From: Carya illinoinensis
Lineage: Eukaryota > Streptophyta > Magnoliopsida > Fagales > Juglandaceae
NCBI RefSeq assembly: GCF_018687715.1
Contig: NC_056753.1
Location: forward strand, 13,699,001 to 13,763,000
Direction: 5' to 3'
Length of the DNA: 64,000 nt
A program made the translations under genes and the position numbers. The notes beneath the pieces are model-generated. The model did no database searches. It was not told the DNA's origin and saw only the letters and a program-made list of their open reading frames with translations. Shown piece after piece: positions 1 to 11,327 of this stretch. How positions within the stretch are numbered: the stretch's first letter is position 1; each line of letters begins with the position of its first letter.

Positions 1-485
1 ATGGTGAGGAGAGAGAGAGTGTATGTTGAGCGGAAGGAGAACGGAAGAGAAGAAGAAAAAGAAAGAAAAAGAAAAGGAAGAAAAGAGAAAGAAAAAGAAA
101 AGAGAAAAAAAGAAAAAGAGAAAAAGAAAAGATGGGGAAAAGAAATGAGGTCCAATCCTCACCTCTAGAGTCCAGAAACTGATCCGACGAAAATGATTTT
201 AAAAGCTATAAAACGATTAAAATAATTTAAACACCACATCAAGATAAAATATAATAAATAACTAGTAAAACTAACAACATAATTTTAAATCCAAACACAA
301 ACTAAAATAAATTACACAGCAATTTAAATTCAAAATGATAATTAATATTAAGAAAGCTTCACAAAACAAATATTACAACTAAATAAATCTAATTAAAATA
401 TAATAAATTAAAATAAAAGAACTAATATTTTAATTAAATTAAAATACTCATTCAGTGAAAATACACGTAAAAACGGGGTATCACA
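1..485 (-). repeat. Element A 3' LTR, partial
   Basis: This is the first 485 bases (minus orientation) of the LTR, beginning TGTGATACCCCG at 485 and running off the left edge. It matches 7970-8454. It contains the AG-rich low-complexity block seen in all Tekay-like LTRs here. Confidence 0.9.
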
Positions 486-498
486 TCCTCCCCCCTTA
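486..498 (-). other. Element A polypurine tract
   Basis: On the minus strand AAGGGGGGAGGA abuts the LTR start at 485, the expected plus-strand primer position. The upstream stretch GAGGACGAAATTTATTTTAAG (534-499 region) is nearly the same as the one before LTR H (42371-42402), so this block is conserved across the family. Confidence 0.85.
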
Positions 499-594
499 AA
501 ATAAATTTCGTCCTCAAAATTTGCAAGATCAAACACTAACTTGAAGCAAGCCACATGATTCCACTGAGATCAAGTTTAAGAAATGTACTGTCAT

Positions 595-3500
595 TTACTC
601 AAACAAATAGGGATACTGCTCTCTCATGTCTGCTTCTCTCTCCCAAGAGAAATCTTGAGCTAACGGATCTCCCCATGCCACCTTTACTAGAGGTATTGTC
701 TTGGATCTCAACTGTTGCTCTTTACAATCCATAATCTGCGAAGGAACAACCTCATAAGTAAGATCTGGTTGCAGCTGAATACGCTCTGGGTCGACAAGGC
801 GCGGCTCTTGTTGTCCAAAACTCTTCTTCAAGGACGATACATGAAAAACATCATGAATTTCTTCAAAATATTCTGGCAATACAATTCTATAAGCGACGGA
901 CCCTACCTTCTCCAAAATCTGAAAAGGGCCAACATATCTCGGATCCAGTTTCCTCCTTTTACCAAAACGCTTAACTCCTTTCATGGGAGAGACTTTGAGA
1001 TAAACCCAATCACCTTCCTCAAAAGATAACTCTCTCCTCCTTGTATCTGCGTAGCTTTTCTGACGACTCTGAGCTGCCGCCATTTTATCCCTTATAATCC
1101 GAATTTGACTTTGCATTTCTTGAATTAATTCAGGCCCAATTATTTTATTCTTTCCGACTTCATCCCAACACAATGGCGATCTACACTTCATCCTATAAAG
1201 AGCTTCATAAGGAACCGTCTGAATGGACGCATGGAAGCAATTATTATAAGCAAATTCTATGAGTGGCAAGTGATCTTCCCAACTTCCTTGAAATTCCATA
1301 ACATATGCTCGCAACATATCTTCAAGGGTCTGAATAGTGCGCTCTGATTGGCCGTCCGTCTGAGGGTGATATGCAGTACTAAACTTCAACTTAGTACCCA
1401 ATGCTGCCTGCAAACTTTTCCAAAACTGAGATGTGAACCTTGTATCCCGATCCGATACAATACTCTTCGATATGCCGTGCAACCGCACTATTTCTTTTAT
1501 GATGTGAGCCCCAATCGACTCGCTTTGAGACCCAACAACAATATTAGAAAATAAACCCAAGAACGCCAAACTCAGGTCTATGGATGGAGAATTTAGACCC
1601 GTTGAGATCCCGTTTCAAGAACCTAGATTATATTAAAATCTAGACCCAATGAAATCCCGTCTCAAGAACCCAAATTACAAGGAGGAACGCCACAAAGGTT
1701 GTGATTTACCTTTGATAAGTTCAAGAGTTCAATTAAGAACAAGAGGAGAAAACTCACTCATAATGAAAATTCAATAAAAAATGTCATGCCTCCTCAAATG
1801 AGGTTACAAGTGGTTTAAATAAACAATCCCCAAAACCCTAAAGGAATAGTGCCGCAGTACTGTAGCGTGAACAGTGCCGCGCTACAGTAACATCTAAATC
1901 CTAGTTCAAATAAAATAATAACTTTCCAAATATGCCCTTGGCTAAAATACAAGGCCTTTCCAAAAACCCTAGTTCATTAAAAATAAGATATATGTGTGGG
2001 TTGACATCCTCAAGCCCACTTATTCTAAACTAACAAAATAAGCTCTTTTAACGAAATGAATAAGTCCAAGGCCTTCAATAACAATAGGCCCAAGTTGTGT
2101 CTTCCATAGTTTGGATCAAGTGGATCAAAACTGGTTCTCCTTCTGTCAAGCCCATCATGAGTGTCGGGCTCTTGCTAGCTTTATCCCAATTGAATTGTAC
2201 CTATTCTTGCATTGCTCCCTTAATATTTGTGGCTCTTAATCTTGTAATTGATCCGTAAGACTTAGTCCGCCTTGGGGCCCATCATTTTGCGTACAAGCGA
2301 GTCAACTTTCCCAAGGAATTAGTATTATTAACAGGCAAGAAATGAGCACTCTTAGTTAACCGGTCAACAATCACCCAAACCGAGTTCTTTCCACTAGGAG
2401 TCCTCGGTAAGCCCACTACAAAATCCATCGTAATGTCGTCCCACTTCCACTCAGAAATAGGGAGGGGTTGGAGCATTCCAGCAGGTCTTTGATGTTCGGC
2501 CTTGACTTGACGGCATGTGTGACATCTCTCAATATACAAGGCAATATCCTTCTTCATTCCTTCCCACCAATAATTTTTCTTCAAATCTCAATACATCTTC
2601 GTACTGCCAGGATGAATTGAATAAGGGGCCGCATGAGCTTCTGCCATAATTCGCTTATTGAAGTCCGAATCTTTGGGGATTACTCTACGATCTCGGAACC
2701 GAAGAATTCCATCCTTATCCATACTATAATGCAATGGCCCTCTAGATTTTCTGACTCTTTTTCTAATATCTAACAGCTTCGGGTCCTTCCTTTGAAGAGC
2801 TTCAATTCCTCAAAATCAACTACTCGAATAGCAAGAATTGAAGATAACACTTCCTCTTGTTGTGAAATTTCAATAAGAAGTCTTCTCATCCCGCAAAGTA
2901 AAGAATCCAATCCTGACGATTCAGCTTCATCTTCCAAGTGCGACTTTCGACTCAAAGCATCAACAACTATATTTGCCTTCCCTGGATGATATTTGATCTC
3001 GCACTGATAATCACTGATTAACTCTAGCCATCGCCTCTGCCTCATGTTCAGATTCTTCTGAGAAAACAAGTGCTTCAAACTCTTATGATCGGTGTATACT
3101 TCGCAAATTTCTCCATACAAATAGTGCCGCCAGATCTTAGAGCAAACACAATCGCAGCCAATTCTAAATCATGCGTCGGATAATTCTTCTCATGATCTTT
3201 CAGCTGACGAGATGCATAAGCAACAACCCATCCCTCCTGCATAAGAACACATCCCAATCCAAATTTAGACGCATCGATGAAAACTACAAATGGCTTGTGC
3301 GGTTCTGGAAGTGTCAATACTGGTGCAGTTGTCAATCTCTTCTTCAATTCTTGAAAACTTCTCTCGCACTTGTCTGACCAAATAAATTCTACATTCTTTC
3401 TAGTCAAAGCAGTGAGAGGTCCGGATAGGCAAGAAAATCCCTCCACAAATCTTCAATAATATCCAGCAAGTCCCAAGAAATTTCGAATCTCACGCACGGT

Positions 3501-4765
3501 CGTTGGACGCTGCCATGACAAAATAGCTTCCACCTTGCTAGGATCAACAGCCACCCCGTCTCGGGAAACCACATGCCCAAGAAATTTGACTTCCTTCAAC
3601 CAAAATTCACATTTGCTGAGCTTTGCATACAACTGGTGTTCTCTTAATTTCCCAAGTACTAGAGGAAGATGATAAACATGCTCTTCAAAATCTCGGGAAT
3701 AAATTAAAATATCATCAATGAAAACTACCACAAAGGAATCCAAATAAGGTCTAAATATCCGATTCATTAAATCCATAAAAGCTGCAGGGGCATTGGCTAA
3801 CCCAAAATGCATCACCTTAAATTCATAATGCCCATATCTCGATCTAAAAGCAGTTTTGGGTATATCCTTATCTCTTATCCGCAACTGGTAGTATCCTGAT
3901 CTCAAATCAATCTTCGAGAACACAGCTGCTCATTGAAGCTGATCAAACAAATCGTCGATCCGTGGAAGAGGATACTTATTCTTGATGGTCACATTATTTA
4001 GTTCTCGATAATCAATGCACATTCTGAGAGTACCATCTTTCTTTTTAACAAACAGCACTGGCGCACCCTATGGCGAAGTACTTGGTTGAATAAACCCCTT
4101 ATCTACCAATTCTTGCAACTGAACCTTCAACTCTTTTAATTCAGCTGGTGCCATACGGTAAGGGGCTTTATGTACAGGAGCCGCTCCAGGTTCCAAGTCA
4201 ATAACAAACTCCAACTCACGACCAGGGGGTAACCCAGGCAAATCATCCACAAACACGTCAGGAAATTCTTCCACAACTGGGATATCTACTAAAGACTTCT
4301 TCTCAGATGACGTAGACACCATTTGGACTAAGAAGGCATCCGCTCCACAAGCAATCTCTCTTCTCGCTTGAATTGCCGATATAACTACCGGCTTTTCTTT
4401 TAGTTTACTTCCCGCAAATTCCAAATAATTACCATCTGGGAGCTGAAAGCTAATTACTCGACTTCTACAATTAATACTCGCAGAATATCGATATAGCCAA
4501 TCCATCCCAAGGATAATATCAAATCCCAGCAGCTTAAATACAACCAAATTTGCATCCAGAAACCTTTCACCAAAATTCAAAGGACAACCCAATGCAACTT
4601 TGGAACACCACACCACTTCACCATTTGGTAGAGTCACTACTAATGATTTTGGCAAGGGTCCCGTAACCAGATTACATATCCGAGCAAAAGTGGAAGATAC
4701 AAACGACTGAGATGTACCCGAATCAAACAAAGTGCAAGCATAAAATTCATATAAACGGACTCTTC
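595..4765 (-). pseudogene. pol: Element A pol: protease-RT-RNase H-integrase-chromodomain, degenerate
   Basis: Reading leftwards: retropepsin with active site LFDSGTSQSF near 4724; RT with catalytic FIDDILIYS near 3722-3700; RNase H with [11 protein letters not shown], a conserved E in HDLELAA and [11 protein letters not shown]; integrase zinc finger ending CHTC near 2520, and DDE residues in [15 protein letters not shown] and GQSERTIQ; a GPF motif ([12 protein letters not shown]); and a C-terminal chromodomain (about 760-598) ending at a natural stop at 595. In-frame stops lie near 4068 (Trp expected), 3930 (Gly expected) and 3450 (Arg expected). RNase H shifts frame near 3115. The integrase is split by a solo LTR at 1500-2284, with the frame resuming at KEIVRLHG. 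Clearly nonfunctional. Confidence 0.93.
1500..2284 (-). repeat. Solo LTR of the B family inside element A integrase
   Basis: On the plus strand it runs TGATGTGAGCCCC...GGGGCCCATCA, i.e. an LTR in minus orientation (starts TGATGGGCCCC, ends GGCTCACATCA). It interrupts the integrase between Lys-Glu codons. Flanks in minus sense are CAAAA before and TAAAA after, a 5-bp TSD with one mismatch. No internal sequence remains, so it is a product of LTR-LTR recombination. The hairpin TACTGTAGCG/CGCTACAGTA at 1858-1889 is intact in this copy. Confidence 0.9.
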
Positions 4766-4857
4766 CTGAACCAATCAAATTAACCAATGAAATCCAAATA
4801 CAAAGAAGAAATCAAATCACACCAAAAATCAAATCCAAAATTAAATTAGATCCATAC
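4766..4857 (-). other. Intron-like 92-nt segment between gag and protease frames of element A
   Basis: In minus sense it starts GTATGG and ends TTGGTTCAG, is T-rich like plant introns, and holds a TTAAT branch-like site near the 3' end. The gag frame reads ...GVIT then runs into a stop inside the segment; the protease frame resumes directly after it as RRVRLYEF. Because 92 is not a multiple of three, removal joins the two frames exactly (Val-Ile-Thr-Arg-Arg-Val). Splicing is inferred; a chance insertion or programmed frameshift are alternatives. Confidence 0.45.
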
Positions 4858-5917
4858 TTGTAATCACTCCAGCATCATGGGTCGTTGGTGCCTCATCATC
4901 AACATCTCCGGGTGTAACAGCATATACCCGAGCTTGCACTGTTTGCCTCTGATTAGTTCTTCCACCACGTCGACCTCCACGGCTTCCTTGAACTGGCCTA
5001 GGACACTCACGAGCAAAGTGTCCCTGCTAGCCACAATTATAGCATCGAGCCCTACCCGAAGGGCACTCACCCACATGGGCTCTATTACAACTTCCACAAA
5101 CTGGCACCCGTCCTCCCATACGTACACATGAGGCTGCTTGTGGTAGAGTCCCGGTCCGCTGAACAAACTTCTGAGGCGAACCAGAACTACTTCCTTCTTC
5201 AGTAAAACTCCGCCTCTTTTGTCCTGGAGGGGAGCCCATACTCAAATTAATCTCTCGCTCTGCAAGAGTGGCCAAGTCAACTAAATCCTAAAAAGTGGTA
5301 ATCCAGTGGCAGACTACCATTCTACGTATATCAGGTCGCAAACCATCCTGGAAACTCTCGGCCTGCATCTCCTCCGTGGCGATGAGATGGAATCGCCCAA
5401 GCTCTATAAATCTTCGGGCGTACTATTCCATGGTCATACTTCCTTGGACCAAACTTGTAAATTCCCTTGCTTTTTGTCTTCTCACAGAAGCCGAAAAGAA
5501 ACGATCATTAAATTCTTTCTTGAAGCGCTGCCAGGACACAGCGGCAAAGGACCCCAATTCTGACTCTAACATTACTCTTTTTGTCTCCCACCATTCAGAA
5601 GCAGCGCCTTGCAACAAATAACTGGCATAAAGTACTTGTTGCGCTTCAGTGCAACCACATACTTCAAATGTCTTTTCTATATCTCTAATCCACTTTCCAG
5701 CTCGAAGTGTATCCTCTTCTCCCGTAAAAGATGGGGTTCTATGTGCTAGAAAGCGCTCATAGGTGCATCCAGCTTGCACCGCTCTACTAGGCTCTCCTTG
5801 TTGTGGCCTAAAATTTTACTGTAGAAATTCCGTCATTTGCCTTAATGCTTGAGCTATGGTATCGTCTCTTGGCAAATCATCCCGTGGCTCTTGAGTAGGC
5901 TTTTTTGGTCTTACCAT
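4858..5917 (-). pseudogene. gag: Element A gag, degenerate
   Basis: Gag starts at an ATG at 5917 (MVRPKKPTQEP). A single frame continues to 4858 with four in-frame stops (near 5819, 5421, 5287 and 5026). The capsid-like part includes ASYLLQGAASEWWE and WQRFKKEFNDRFF, typical of Retrotrans_gag. A CCHC zinc knuckle CYNCG-stop-QGHFAREC lies near 5040-4998, preceded by a second Cys/His cluster (CGSCNRAHVGEC). All four stops are TAA/TAG where CAA/CAG would fit, so each can be explained by one C-to-T change. The frame meets an intron-like segment before protease. Confidence 0.88.
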
Positions 5918-6190
5918 CTTCCTACCACAATACAACCTTTGACCCCATTTAAATATCGAATAAAACAAACAATATAAAACCAAAACCAAAACCAAATAAC
6001 AAGAAAATAAAATATACTAGCATACAATAACATAACTAAATAAATAAATACAAACAAGCTAACTCAAATAAATTCAAATCAAATAAAACATATCAAATAC
6101 CAAACTTTAAATAAAATAGATTTCAAATCACAACTTTAAAAACTTTCTGGTACTACACCTACGGGACATGTGGTTTTGCCTAGAGCTAAA

Positions 6191-6204
6191 CCGCTCTGAT
6201 ACCA
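6191..6204 (-). other. Element A primer binding site (initiator tRNA-Met type)
   Basis: On the minus strand TGGTATCAGAGCGG lies two bases inside the LTR end. The first 12 bases are the standard complement of the plant initiator Met-tRNA 3' end. Confidence 0.88.
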
Positions 6205-6206
6205 CC

Positions 6207-8454
6207 TATGACGCCCCCAATTCCCACGTACTGGCACGTGGAAATCGAAACGTCAGGATGGTGACAACATGGGTCACACATCCCATCGTCAAGTGCCAAG
6301 TGTGTGTACATGCAATAAGTATACAACAAAAACGCGCAGCAGATAATAAAAATCTTATAACTAAGTACCAGAATTTTTGTTTAATACAAACCCGTTTAAA
6401 ACATACATAATAAAATATTACAAGTCTCAAATATTGTTTCAAACCAGATTACAAGCCATAAAAAACTAATAGAAATAATTTTTAAACATGAAAGACTTCA
6501 AGTCAAAACTCTGGCGGAGCCGCCTCCTTGGGCTCAGCCTAGACCTCTTCCTCCACATCTGCATCAAAGTCTACAGTACCAAAATGGTGCCGTAGGTAAG
6601 TAAAGATCCAAATGCCACAATATGCATGAAAGAATGCCAAATGCACATATACCATAAATCCACATTTTTCCACGCACGCCAAAAATCTCATTTGGCCCAA
6701 AACATATCATTTAAAACCAGTCCTTGCCATTATCCCAGATAATGGTCCAAACTAAGAAAACCACCATTTTCCCAGAAAATGGATCACAATAACCTCAAAC
6801 AAAACCTCACCATGTTCCTAGAAAATGGCTCGTATCCAATATCCAAAACCTGTTCCAATTTATTGCATGCACCATGATCTCCCCTAGGGATCATCCGCAC
6901 ACTCTGGCTCCTATGTCACATCGCAGGTAACGACTACGCATGTGACACCTAAACGAGCGATACCCAGTCTCGCGCCCAGCGCGTACCTGGACCAGGCCAT
7001 CCTCTAGTCCCCGCCAGCCTAGGGACCACGGAGTCGACACGACAGCGTTACCGTATCGTGCGATTCGGTCGTCGCCCAGCGACAACCCAGGGGATGTCAC
7101 TCAGTATTATCCACTCCCGAGTGACCAGAAGAGCTCCACCGAGATAATACCCCATCCTGGATTGGGGTCGTGATACACGCACCCAAAAATCCATTTACAC
7201 TGATAGAACCAAGTTTTCTCAATTTAATACATGCGCATGAATGCACCATGCAATGCACACCTCAAGACACAATTTATCCAACAAAACTCAACATCAACAA
7301 TAACCAAACAACTCCGTCCTCAAATCCATCCGACCCCCGACTCCTCGGACTCAGTCCGGAATAACCAACCAGTCAATGAATTTATTGTAAAATTAATAAT
7401 ATATTTAAATCTAAAATAGAGTTTGAAAAATACTTACAACGCTATATGATAATTTTTGAAGGATCAAGAAGCTGCGAACGGTGGAGAAAAAGCAACGTAA
7501 CAGTGTAAAATACACTGTGGCCATGGGTTGTAAAATATCCACTTTTGAACGGGGACAAACCAAGACTTGGGATTGATAGGGAATGGCCTAGAGGTGTTTA
7601 TGAAGCTAATGGAAGTGAGATTTGGCCGTGGGTGGCGGTGGAAATGGCGGTGGAAGTGAAAAACAGCAAAAACAAGGATGAGCTCGTGGGAGTTGCTCCG
7701 GCAACGGATTGGAGCTGGAAATGGGTGGTTTAGGGCGGCAAGAGGTAGGTGATGAAGTGGTGAAGAGACGGTGGCCGGAGGTGGCACGACGGCGACGGAA
7801 TGAGGGAAAAACCGTGTGGCTTGGAGGAGCTCGTGGCGACTAACGGTGGCTCAGATGGAGGTGAAATTTGGTGGGGAGGTGCGCCGGCCGGAGGGGAAGA
7901 TTTCTGGGTGGGTGGTGTTGACCACGTTGCCGGCGAGTGACGGTGCTGGGCGGCAGAAGGCAAACGGCGATAGTGAGGAGAGAGAGAGCATACGTCGAGC
8001 GGAAGGAGAACGGAAGAGAAGAAGAAAAAGAAAGAAAAAGAAAAGGAAGAAAAGAGAAAGAAAAAGAAAAGAGAAAAAAAGAAAAAGAGAAAAAGAAAAG
8101 ATGGGGAAAAGAAATGAGGTCCAATCCTCACCTCTGGAGTCCAGAAACTGATCCGACGAAAATAATTTTAAAAGCAATAAAATGATTAAAATAATTTAAA
8201 CACCACATCAAGCTAAAATATAATAAATAACTAGTAAAACTAACAACATAATTTTAAATCCAAACACAAACTAAAATAAATTACACAGCAATTTAAATTC
8301 AAAATGATAATTAATATTAAGAAAGCTCCACAAAACAAATATTACAACTAAATAAATCCAATTAAAATCCAATAAATTAAAATAAAAGAACTAATATTTT
8401 AATTAAATTAAAATACTCATTCAGTGAAAATACACGTAAAAACGGGATATCACA
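6207..8454 (-). repeat. Element A 5' LTR, complete (about 2.25 kb)
   Basis: In minus sense it begins TGTGATATCCCG at 8454 and ends GGGGGCGTCATA at 6207 (CACA in sister copies). It contains a G+C-rich region with imperfect ORFs, an AG-rich low-complexity block (7976-8105) and a short palindrome CAGTGTAAAATACACTG (7501-7517). Long open frames over the AG block are composition effects, not genes. It is related to LTRs F, G and H. Confidence 0.9.
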
Positions 8455-8460
8455 GAGAAC

Positions 8461-8870
8461 ATGCTTTATTATTACTGTGAATCCAAGTGGAGTCCGAGAC
8501 ACAAGTGCCAAAGTCCCAAGTTTGATTTGTTAGAAGATGTGCTGCTGGAAGGGGAGCTTAATGAGGTTGAAGAGGAGGTACAAGAGGAGGTTAGTGAGGA
8601 GCCACCAGTGGTAGAGCTGGCTGTAGCCCAAACCTTGAAATTTCCCTTCATGTTATAACAGGTTCCCATAGCCCAAGAACCATGAGGGTTAAGGGAAGAG
8701 TTGGGGCTCAGTGGGTCACAATCTTAGTCGATATGGGGTCCACCCATAATTTCTTGGACTCGGTTGTGATAACCAAATCTGAATTGCCCATGGACACAAG
8801 TGACCAAGTGAGGGTAAGGGTTGCCAACGATGAATTTATTCCCCAATGGAGGAAAATGTAGTGGAGTTAG
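8461..8870 (+). pseudogene. Gag zinc finger-protease scrap of another Ty3/gypsy element
   Basis: The frame starting at 8461 reads a zinc-finger variant CYYCESKWSPRHKC, then a Glu-rich linker (EGELNEVEEEVQEEV). After a one-base shift near 8640 it continues as ISLHVITGSHSPRTMRV and a retropepsin-like VDMGSTHNFLD. The expected DSG catalytic triad is DMG, so it would be inactive. It is cut on the left by element A and on the right by the LINE poly(A). It belongs to a clade different from A and B, judged by the CX2CX7HXC finger. Confidence 0.75.
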
Positions 8871-9037
8871 GATTTTTTTTTTTAATAAAGAGGATTACAC
8901 CCCAATTTTATTGAAGACCTCACTTATGGCGGAGGAAAACCTTATAAACAATCTGATACATGGGGGTTAGTTACCAAACTTAGGTATCAAAATAAATCAA
9001 AACCATATTATGAACAACCAAGCCTAACAAAATAAAA

Positions 9038-9620
9038 TTAACGATTCTGAACATATGGCAAACCCCATCTATCTGTATGAATTAATCCTCGAAAATGTCC
9101 CTGGTCAAAGGTATCACAAAAAAACTCCAATGAGTGCCCATGTGCTCCTTGGCCAAAAAAATCAGCTGCCATATTTGCTTCCCTAAACACATGCTTCACT
9201 TGAACATTAAGAACTTGCAATAGCCCTTGAACTTCCTCCCAAAAATCCCATAAGCACCATAAAGTACACCTTCCTGAGCAAAGGCAACCCACTACAACAC
9301 TCGAGTCTAACTCTAACACAATATTGCACAAATTAAAATGGTGGCATAACAATAAACCATCAAGAAATGCCCTACACTCTGCAACAGTGTTTGTAGCATG
9401 CCCATAGTAATGAGAAAAACTAGCAATGACCTTCCCACTAGAACACCGAATTACCCCTCCTCCACCTAATGGCCTCAAATTTCCCAAAGAACCTCCATCT
9501 ACATTCAACTTCACCCAGTTACATTCAAGCCAAGTCCAACCAACTAACAACGGGGGCTTAGAATGCACTGGAACAATGGGCAACAAAGTTCTTGCAATAC
9601 AAACATATCTCTGTCATTCA
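9038..9620 (-). pseudogene. LINE ORF2 C-terminal RNase H domain
   Basis: The domain begins near WVKLNVDGGSLGN and shows the acidic catalytic set of RNase H: D in NVDGG, E in VAECRAFLDGL, D in LELDSSVVV and D in REANMAADFFG. This matches the RVT_3-type RNase H found at the C terminus of many plant L1 elements. The stretch from 9586 to 9038 is open and ends in a natural stop (VQNR). Upstream the frame is broken, so it cannot be expressed as part of a full ORF2. Confidence 0.82.
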
Positions 9621-9680
9621 ATTTTTGAAATTTTCGAAGGGTACTAGAGATCTCCATAAAAAAGCCTTTCACCATTCAAA

Positions 9681-10336
9681 TTAAATCTTCCAATCAAACA
9701 CAACTCCTTCCATACGCATAGCACATCTACCCTTCCAAATTACCCAAGTAATAATACCATGTAACCAGCCCACTTGAGAGGATAAGGAAGCCCTTAACCA
9801 CCAGATATTCATTATTTCCTTCCAAATTTTGATTTGTGGGAGTCGAACTCCAAAAATTCCAGAAAAGAAATCCCATACCTTACATGCTCCTTCGCCATCT
9901 CCCAACACATGGTCAAGTGTTTTAGCTTGAGGATTTGAACAACAATTACACTTGCTAAAGGCACCTCCAACGCCATAATAGCCTCATCCATTGGAAGTGC
10001 ATTCCGCCGAGCCTGCCAGCACACAAATGACATGTTTTTTGGAACCTAATGCTACCATAGCCATTTTCGCCAATTGCAAAAATTACCACGACATCGTATT
10101 AAGTTCCAAGCGGATTTTGTATTGAATTTGTCACTTGCTTCAGGTTGCCACACAAGAATATCTATTGTCTCACGCAAGCGCAAATGCTTGCTACTAATTT
10201 TTACAACCATACCATCAACAAGCAGCTCCCTTAATTTACATAAGTCCCATCCATGATCTGAAAAAACCTCCTGCAACTTCAACTCTGGATCACCTACCAC
10301 TGGAGCTTCATCGGCCACTGCCCCATTCACATCCAA
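9681..10336 (-). pseudogene. LINE ORF2 region with zf-RVT, frameshifted
   Basis: Three overlapping frames together read through a zf-RVT-like stretch: WNLIRCRGNFCNWRKWLW (10052-10336 frame), then FVCWQARRNALPMDEA (10033 frame), then LGDGEGACKVWDFF and GWLHGIITWVIWKGR (9908-9681 frame). At least two frameshifts and a stop separate them. In intact plant L1 elements this region links RT to RNase H. The RT domain itself is absent. Confidence 0.72.
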
Positions 10337-10337
10337 A

Positions 10338-11142
10338 TGATGGGCCCTAAGGTGGAATGAGCCTTAGAGATCCTTTGCAAATTCCAGATGAGGCAATCAC
10401 AGGATCAAGAGCTAGGAAGAGCAAGGAAGCAATGCCAAGATTGGTGCAATCTACTTGGGACGTGTCTAGCAATAGTCCAACATTCAAGATGGGCTTAAAG
10501 AAAATCCAGTTTCATTCATGTGATACAAGAAGTCATGGAAGACATGAATTGGGCCAATTGTTATTGAAGGCCTTGGACTTATTTATTTCATTAAAATGAC
10601 TTATTTTATTAGTCATAGGAATTAATTTAGAATAATTGGGCTTAGGGGATGTCCAGCCCACATATGTCTTATTTCTAATGAACTAAGGTTTTTGGGAAGA
10701 CCTTGTATTTTGGCCAAGGGCTTATTTGGAAAGTTATTATTTTATGTGAATTAGGGTTTTAGAAGTTACTGTAGTGCAGCACTGTTCACACTACAGTACA
10801 TGCAACACTATTCTTTGGAGATTGTTTATTTAAACCACTTGTAACCTCATTTGAGAAGGTTAGACATTATTGAATTTTTATTGGTGAGTTGAGTTTACTC
10901 TTATTCTTGTTTGAACTTTTAAACTTATCAAAGGTAAATCACAACCTTTGTGGCGTTCCTCTTTGTAATCCGGGTTCTTGAGACGGGTTTTTCAACGGGT
11001 CGAGATTTATAATCTAGGTTCTTGAAATGGGTTTTCAACGGGTCTAGATTCTTCTATCCAATTGACTTGATTTTGACTTTCTTGAGTGAGTTTTCAAATT
11101 GATTGTGGGTTCAAGGGATTCCAATTCCGCGGGTTCATGTCA
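10338..11142 (+). repeat. Element C 5' LTR (805 bp)
   Basis: It starts TGATGGGCCCTAAGG and ends GGTTCATGTCA directly before the PBS. The first 240 bases keep a readable integrase tail (DPLQIPDEAITGSRARKSK), as in other B-family LTRs. The hairpin arms ACTGTAGTG/CACTACAGT near 10768-10798 are retained with paired changes. Confidence 0.88.
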
Positions 11143-11144
11143 TT

Positions 11145-11157
11145 TGGTATTCAGAGC
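11145..11157 (+). other. Element C primer binding site with extra T
   Basis: TGGTATTCAGAGC lies two bases after the LTR. It equals the initiator tRNA-Met complement TGGTATCAGAGC with one additional T; the same form occurs in M, J, P and I. Confidence 0.75.
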
Positions 11158-11327
11158 ATGGTTCTATCTTTTAATTCTTGCATCTTTAAATTTAATTCTA
11201 GGGCTTCATTGTTCTAGGTTTAAAAAAAAAAAAGAAAAAAGAAAAAAGAAAAAGAGCATAAATTCGTTTTACCTATGGCTACCAAATTATTCTATCATTT
11301 GGGTTTCGTGTTCATCATCATAGGGTA

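Larger units (their letters stand above)
1..8454 (-). mobile_element. Element A: Ty3/gypsy chromovirus (Tekay/Del-like), left end cut by window
   Basis: Read on the minus strand the order is 5' LTR (8454-6207), PBS complementary to initiator tRNA-Met, gag, protease, RT, RNase H, integrase, chromodomain, polypurine tract (498-486) and the start of the 3' LTR (485-1). The gene order PR-RT-RH-IN defines Ty3/gypsy, and a chromodomain after the GPF-type integrase tail places it among chromoviruses; domain wording resembles the Tekay/Del clade (family knowledge, not searched). The element is dead: several in-frame stops, a frameshift in RNase H and a solo LTR of another family inside the integrase (1500-2284). 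The 485 visible bases of the left LTR align with 7970-8454 with roughly a dozen differences by eye, mostly transitions, so the insertion is not recent. The left TSD lies outside the window; 8455-8459 (GAGAA) would be the right one. Confidence 0.93.
8873..10337 (-). mobile_element. LINE (plant L1-type) 3' part with poly(A), truncated by element C
   Basis: The minus strand ends in a run of 11 A (plus-strand T at 8873-8883), the expected 3' tail. Upstream lie zf-RVT-like and RNase H segments typical of the C-terminal third of plant L1 ORF2. The LINE sits in the gag-protease scrap. Its 5' side is lost where element C begins at 10338. I could not place its other part in the window. Confidence 0.82.

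Noticed and set aside
1348..1554. Plus-strand frame over the integrase
   Set aside because: Shadow of element A integrase on the other strand.
6191..6204. tRNA-Met gene
   Set aside because: Only the primer-complementary segment is present; no cloverleaf.
7730..8185. Long overlapping frames on both strands rich in Lys/Arg/Glu or Phe/Ser
   Set aside because: They are composition effects of the AG/CT-rich block in Tekay-like LTRs (also at 28842-29579 and 42714-43821) with no domain.
8873..8883. T-run as a transcription terminator
   Set aside because: It is the antisense poly(A) of the LINE.
9426..9647. Plus-strand frame opposite the LINE
   Set aside because: Antisense shadow of the RNase H domain.
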